Below, piece by piece: positions 63,601 through 64,000 of a stretch of 64,000 nt of DNA (positions are counted from its first letter, which is position 1; each line of letters opens with the position of its first letter). Made by a program: the position numbers and the translations under genes. Below the pieces are notes generated by a model that saw only the letters and a program-made list of their open reading frames with translations, was not told the origin of the DNA and searched no databases. Origin of the DNA: Treponema sp. (GTDB taxonomy: Bacteria > Spirochaetota > Spirochaetia > Treponematales > Breznakiellaceae); NCBI GenBank assembly GCA_009777535.1, contig WRLP01000012.1, positions 23,389-87,388 of the forward strand, read 5' to 3'.

Positions 63601-64000
63601 CCGCCTGCTTCTAACGTTACGGCGGTTTTGTTCAGGCTAACTCCCTCCACAGCGACAAAGTTATCCGCGGAGTAAACGTATACCGCAAAACTTACGCTTT
63701 TACCGCCAAAACTTACGGTTATTTCCTGCTCACCCTCGACATCGGGATCAAAGCCGCTGATGGTACAATCGCCTATGCCCACAGTCGTACTTGTGCCATC
63801 ACTGTAATTTACAGTTATTTCGAAGTCTTCGAGTTCCAGAAGCAGGGCATCTAAATCGAACTCGCCGTCGATAACGAAGAAGTCTTCCTGTATCACTGGA
63901 ATGACAATATCGTCGATGGTTTTACCACCCGAACTTCCGCCGCCGCCCTCAGTTGGACAGGCGATAAACACCAGAGATAGGGCTAAAATAGCAAGAATTG
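60633..64000 (-). CDS. large chimeric surface lipoprotein, partial (start beyond right edge)
   Basis: An open frame of more than 1120 codons whose signal peptide is cut by the right edge; the visible 'ILAILALSLVFIAC' ends in a lipobox. Domains in order: a DUF-type beta domain, a Big_2 Ig-like domain ('VAVEGVSLNKTAVTLEAGGS'), a repeat with 'NLTVGLTAGDGKVTL', an Fn3-like domain ('TDNSLTLDWAKATDDITAP'), an abnormal-spindle-like/choice-of-anchor domain ('VTITNTGTGAVTL'), three CHB_HEX-type repeats ('YYTLDGSEPP', 'HYTTNGSDPTASS') and a C-terminal LRR_5 cap ('LPDGLTTIEAWAFADN'). Probable adhesin or scaffold. The first residues are not in the window. Confidence 0.85.
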   Translation of the reverse strand, partial: ILAILALSLVFIACPTEGGGGSSGGKTIDDIVIPVIQEDFFVIDGEFDLDALLLELEDFEITVNYSDGTSTTVGIGDCTISGFDPDVEGEQEITVSFGGKSVSFAVYVYSADNFVAVEGVSLNKTAVTLEAGGSETLVAVIDPEDASEKRVRWESDNPALAAVNAYGVINVPEDAEEGTVNITVTTIDGGLTATCVVTVTTDGEPTQNLENLTVGLTAGDGKVTLAAQTAAAGFAFYYNKSDASVAAPAYGDAITTITGATAYSAATDIAGPNGTAIYVQVYKVEITGNTIVGFGQANRIPTATPDNIAPIPGNSGAITTASVTDNSLTLDWAKATDDITAPADLLYFVYQKDSAFSMSGGLPTDGNLLNAGGTADIATYNVTGLSAVTSYYFIVVVEDEAGNRAAYAEVSETTAAALTYEISASTLTSFGSLVEGYEQPDAKTVTITNTGTGAVTLNQPTATDYDIGTLSTTSLAAGAIATFTVQPKAGLAEGNYDETITITSSGDAETSVDAEFTVLPSKTVSVGMQSGTLTAGMAGTVTFPVTTVNIANGSYTVTVANLPEGVTVQGQVTIDSNSGELTLAGDTSTEEGDTETLTLTIDGATSGVFTLTIAIKVATPTAVPAGGNVVSGDTIQLSTTTTGAQIRYTLDSTEPTVSSTLYSDAARPAITGAAGTTVTLKAIAIMDDAEDSDILTATYTLLMATVATPQISSPAGTTVDSGTQITLTCATDGATIYYTLDGSEPPSSATKAEYNPSSKPAITGTGGATIVFKAYAIKDGMSDSQVLSRNYTITSPNAATPNIRIPNGVIDPGTVIFLTTETTDAQIHYTTNGSDPTASSTLYTGPFRLTATGTHTIKAIAIKSGFTDSGILTRTYTILNTATGDVTITDSNVSTMASVIQTFADSNPLKGTEVDPIIVKIDVSVATLLSGTGNSDSAGQNNSTPTNDGDTDPLDLLFDSVPSGKYVYYDMGGSTITDFGTFSNAASAYRSNHSRITGITLPASLITLGNSAFYRSNIKVFILPDGLTTIEAWAFADNTMMRFIDIPATVTAIGAASIRDTNFTALIMRRGISHGGITTNGGIYPYQAIIYVPADSVAAYKSGWNIGGINPDRIEAIPEGW

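Overview
The window looks like chromosomal DNA of a treponeme-like spirochaete. Supporting this are an LptD/OstA-like outer-membrane protein with long beta-rich repeats, BspA-type (TpLRR) leucine-rich lipoproteins, a periplasm-facing TPR protein, V-type ATPase subunits, a membrane pyrophosphatase, and a complete selenocysteine-dependent glycine reductase system of the kind known from Treponema denticola and Stickland-fermenting clostridia. The species cannot be fixed from the sequence alone. No rRNA, CRISPR array or transposase was seen; one tRNA gene, tRNA-Sec, is present.

Layout. 1-7.4 kb (mostly minus strand): an MFS transporter cut by the window edge, two tandem DUF115/MptE-like (motility-accessory-factor type) proteins, a very acidic repeat protein, a divergent FtsB/DivIC-like protein, then smpB. 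7.4-9.1 kb: a PEGA plus formylglycine-generating-enzyme-like membrane protein with a G9 tract, then a candidate small RNA ending in a strong terminator. 9.2-21.2 kb (plus strand): uvrA-lptD, phoH-HD phosphohydrolase-ybeY-tlyC, and a TPR protein. 21.2-24.9 kb (minus): a selenium cassette in the order tRNA-Sec, DUF3343, selD, yedF, cysteine desulfurase, bounded on both sides by copies of one inverted-repeat element. 25-33.5 kb: accessory DNA with an RNA ligase, a toxin-antitoxin pair, two large repeat-rich lipoproteins, a small P-loop protein and several nested-palindrome intergenic elements. 33.5-38.5 kb (plus): selA-selB and an AGCS-type sodium:alanine/glycine symporter. 38.6-46.3 kb (minus): the grd operon grdX-trxB-trxA-grdE-grdA-grdB-grdCD, with two in-frame UGA selenocysteine codons and a fused grdC-grdD. 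46.3-57.6 kb: Uma2-family protein, guanine-deaminase-like amidohydrolase, H+/Na+ pyrophosphatase, a BrnTA toxin-antitoxin pair, a TPR-like protein, ispG, V-ATPase subunits K and I, adk and a flavodoxin-fold oxidoreductase. 57.7-64 kb: a second BrnTA with a frameshifted toxin, an ORF6N protein, a DUF2281/PIN pair whose toxin is broken by a palindromic insertion, and a large chimeric lipoprotein running off the right edge.

How the genes work together. The symporter probably brings in glycine. GrdB carries the substrate on its pyruvoyl/Sec machinery (GrdE plus GrdB), GrdA takes the carboxymethyl group on its Sec, GrdCD releases acetyl phosphate, and TrxA/TrxB re-reduce GrdA. Sec is made from selenophosphate (SelD, with DUF3343/YedF/Csd as likely selenium handlers), loaded on tRNA-Sec by SelA and delivered by SelB. 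The membrane pyrophosphatase and V-ATPase fit a cation-coupled energy economy.

The most unusual content is not coding: a family of intergenic elements with conserved inverted ends but different long hairpins in the middle, phased A-tracts before the grd promoter, a three-hairpin trxB-trxA spacer, and palindromic or homopolymer changes in toxin and surface-protein genes.
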